From positions 1 to 6,735 of the forward strand of contig JAIUMB010000120.1 in the NCBI GenBank assembly GCA_022565745.1: DNA of 6,735 nucleotides. Direction: 5' to 3'. This document shows, one piece after another, positions 5,354-6,735 of this stretch (position 1 is its first letter; each line of letters starts with the position of its first letter). The notes beneath the pieces were generated by a model. That model was not told the DNA's origin. It worked only from the letters and a program-made list of their open reading frames with translations, and made no database searches. Both the position numbers and the translations under genes were made by a program. Source of the DNA: Cryomorphaceae bacterium. Lineage in GTDB: Bacteria > Bacteroidota > Bacteroidia > Flavobacteriales > Schleiferiaceae.

Positions 5354-6589
5354 ATGGACACCAACGTCTGGAAAAAATTATCGCGCGAAGAAATCAAGCA
5401 ACGTGTATTTCACGCCATTGACAACAACGTCAATTTTATAGAAAGCGATGTCATTGGCATACCTGGCTCGCGGTTAGATCCGCGGGTATTTTATCAAGAC
5501 GCCCCCTTCTTAGCCGACGCGCCTTTTTTGACCTCACTCATTCGCAACCCCAACCACATTGGCTGTCACACCCTTGGAGATTCGGAGCCGTTTTTTGCCG
5601 GCACCCAGGCCATCGAACTGGAAACCATTCGCATTTGCGCAGAAGACATACTCCGCGCTGAACCAAACACCACCGATGGATATGTGGCATCGGGTGGAAC
5701 TGAGGCCAACATTCAAGCTGCGTGGATTTACCGGAATTACTTTCAACAAGAAAAGAACGCCAAAAGCGATGAAATCGCCGTATTGTGCTCGACCGACAAC
5801 CACTATTCGGCAGCCAAAGCAGCCAATTTACTCAACCTCCGCTTTGTACGTGTGAATGTAAACGACAACAACCGCAAAATAGACAGTATACATCTGGAGC
5901 AAACCCTTTCACAACTCAAAAAAGACGGCATCAAGCACGTCATTGTCATTGCCAATATGATGACCACCATGTTTGGCAGTGTTGACCACACAGACACTTA
6001 CGTCGATGCGCTAAAAGCACACGACTTGTCTTACTTTATTCACGTTGATGGGGCATATGGCGGATTTGTATTTCCTTTCAGTGGCGAACCTCACAGCTTA
6101 GACTTCGCGCATCCGGAAATCACTTCCGTTACCTTAGACGCCCACAAAATGGTACAAGCCCCCTACGGAACCGGTATTTTCCTCATTCGCAAGGGCTTTA
6201 TGAAATACGTGCGCAACAGCGAAGCCTCTTACGTAAAAGGACTAGACGCCACACTCATAGGCAGCAGGTCGGGCGCCAACGCCATTGCCATTTGGATGAT
6301 ATTATCCACCTACGGCAAACAGGGCTGGACCGAAAAAATCCAAACCTTGATTGAACGCGCCAATAGAATTGCCCGTGCGCTAGACAACCACAACATCCGC
6401 TATTTTCAAGAGCGCGGCTCAAACATAGTAGCCATTCGCGCAGAAGACATTTCACGCGACATCGCAAACGACTTTCACCTCGTCCCCGACGACCACGACA
6501 ATCCCCAATGGGTAAAAATTGTGGTCATGGAGCACGTTACGGACGATAAGGTGGAGCGGTTTATTGAACGGTTGAGGGGAATGCAATGA
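5354..6589 (+). CDS. PLP-dependent group II amino acid decarboxylase family protein
   Basis: A fold-type I pyridoxal-phosphate enzyme of the group II decarboxylase family (glutamate, aspartate, tyrosine/aromatic and diaminobutyrate decarboxylases). The start is ATG at 5354-5356, giving 411 aa; the open frame continues back to 5174, but that part lies over the divergent thioesterase gene. Motifs: GGTEAN (114-119), binding the PLP phosphate; His150 in STDNHYSAAKAA, which stacks on the PLP ring; HVDGAYGGF (230-238), whose Asp232 pairs with the pyridine nitrogen; and TLDAHKMVQAPYGTGIF (260-276), where Lys265 forms the Schiff base. GSRSGANAIAIW (303-314) is also typical. All key residues are present, so it should be active. 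The substrate cannot be read from the sequence: the short length and GTEANI/DAHKM pattern resemble MfnA-like and tyrosine-decarboxylase-like members. It is divergent from the men operon, with no obvious pathway link. The gene directly abuts the repeat array at its 3' end. Confidence 0.9.
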   Translation: MDTNVWKKLSREEIKQRVFHAIDNNVNFIESDVIGIPGSRLDPRVFYQDAPFLADAPFLTSLIRNPNHIGCHTLGDSEPFFAGTQAIELETIRICAEDILRAEPNTTDGYVASGGTEANIQAAWIYRNYFQQEKNAKSDEIAVLCSTDNHYSAAKAANLLNLRFVRVNVNDNNRKIDSIHLEQTLSQLKKDGIKHVIVIANMMTTMFGSVDHTDTYVDALKAHDLSYFIHVDGAYGGFVFPFSGEPHSLDFAHPEITSVTLDAHKMVQAPYGTGIFLIRKGFMKYVRNSEASYVKGLDATLIGSRSGANAIAIWMILSTYGKQGWTEKIQTLIERANRIARALDNHNIRYFQERGSNIVAIRAEDISRDIANDFHLVPDDHDNPQWVKIVVMEHVTDDKVERFIERLRGMQ

Positions 6590-6608
6590 CGAATGATTGG
6601 ATGTTAGG

Positions 6609-6735
6609 CAAGGCAATGTCACGTTTAAAAAGGTTTAATGGGTTTCACGAAGCCTTGTCGATTTATCGCAAGGCAATGTCACGTTAAAAAAAGGTTTAAT
6701 GGGTTTCACGAAGCCTTGTCGATTTATCGTAAGGC
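6609..6735 (+). repeat. Direct repeat array, 60/61-bp units, cut by the right edge
   Basis: Unit 1 (6609-6668) and unit 2 (6669-6729) are nearly identical. They differ by TTTAAAAA versus TTAAAAAAA (one extra base), and by the c/t at the boundary with the next copy. A third copy begins at 6730 (TAAGGC) and is truncated by the window. At each unit junction, GCCTTG-T-CGA-TTTA-TCG-CAAGGC can fold into a hairpin of 6 bp plus 3 bp with a one-base bulge and a 4-base loop (6652-6674). At the next junction the changed base still allows a G·U pair (6713-6735). The array begins 19 bases past the decarboxylase stop codon. There are no spacers, so it is not a CRISPR. No T-tract follows the hairpins. Confidence 0.9.

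Noticed and set aside
6609..6735. Possible CRISPR array or integron attC sites
   Set aside because: The units are contiguous direct repeats without unique spacers. No cas, integrase or cassette structure is visible, and the hairpin lies at the repeat junction instead of bounding a cassette.

Overview
The window looks like a chromosomal segment of a Bacteroidota bacterium, probably close to Flavobacteriia. This rests on four things: the gene order hotdog thioesterase – isochorismate synthase – menD; a lipoprotein serpin whose mature end is Asp-rich, like Bacteroidota surface lipoproteins; A-rich stretches instead of Shine-Dalgarno sites before starts; and a (TAGAATG/TAAAATG)n heptamer array. 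The assignment is inference, since no rRNA or marker gene is present.

Layout, left to right. Positions 1-392 (minus) hold the front part of an unidentified gene that runs off the left edge and is broken by a frameshift at an A4/T4 run. Positions 396-665 hold no convincing gene, only a hairpin that may end the serpin transcript. Positions 666-1898 (minus) encode a secreted, lipid-anchored serpin. Its reactive loop matches alpha-1-antitrypsin in length, with a predicted Leu-Ser scissile bond. A perfect inverted repeat sits just before its start. Around 1978-2148 (minus) lies a remnant of an AAA-type ATPase (DUF4143 class). Positions 2191-2302 are sixteen 7-bp repeats that run into and form the 3' end of menD.

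Positions 2286-5256 (minus) form a compact menaquinone operon, transcribed as thioesterase (menI/ydiI-like), menF-type isochorismate synthase, then menD. Each junction is a 4-bp ATGA overlap. Together they supply chorismate -> isochorismate -> SEPHCHC and, later in the pathway, DHNA-CoA hydrolysis. menH, menC, menE, menB and menA are not in the window.

A 97-bp divergent gap (5257-5353) separates this operon from a plus-strand PLP-dependent group II decarboxylase (5354-6589) of unknown substrate. Immediately after it, a 60/61-bp direct repeat begins and is cut by the right edge.

No phage, CRISPR, tRNA or rRNA was seen. The items most worth a second look are the heptamer array that supplies the menD stop, the 60-bp array, the serpin loop, and the two decayed genes.
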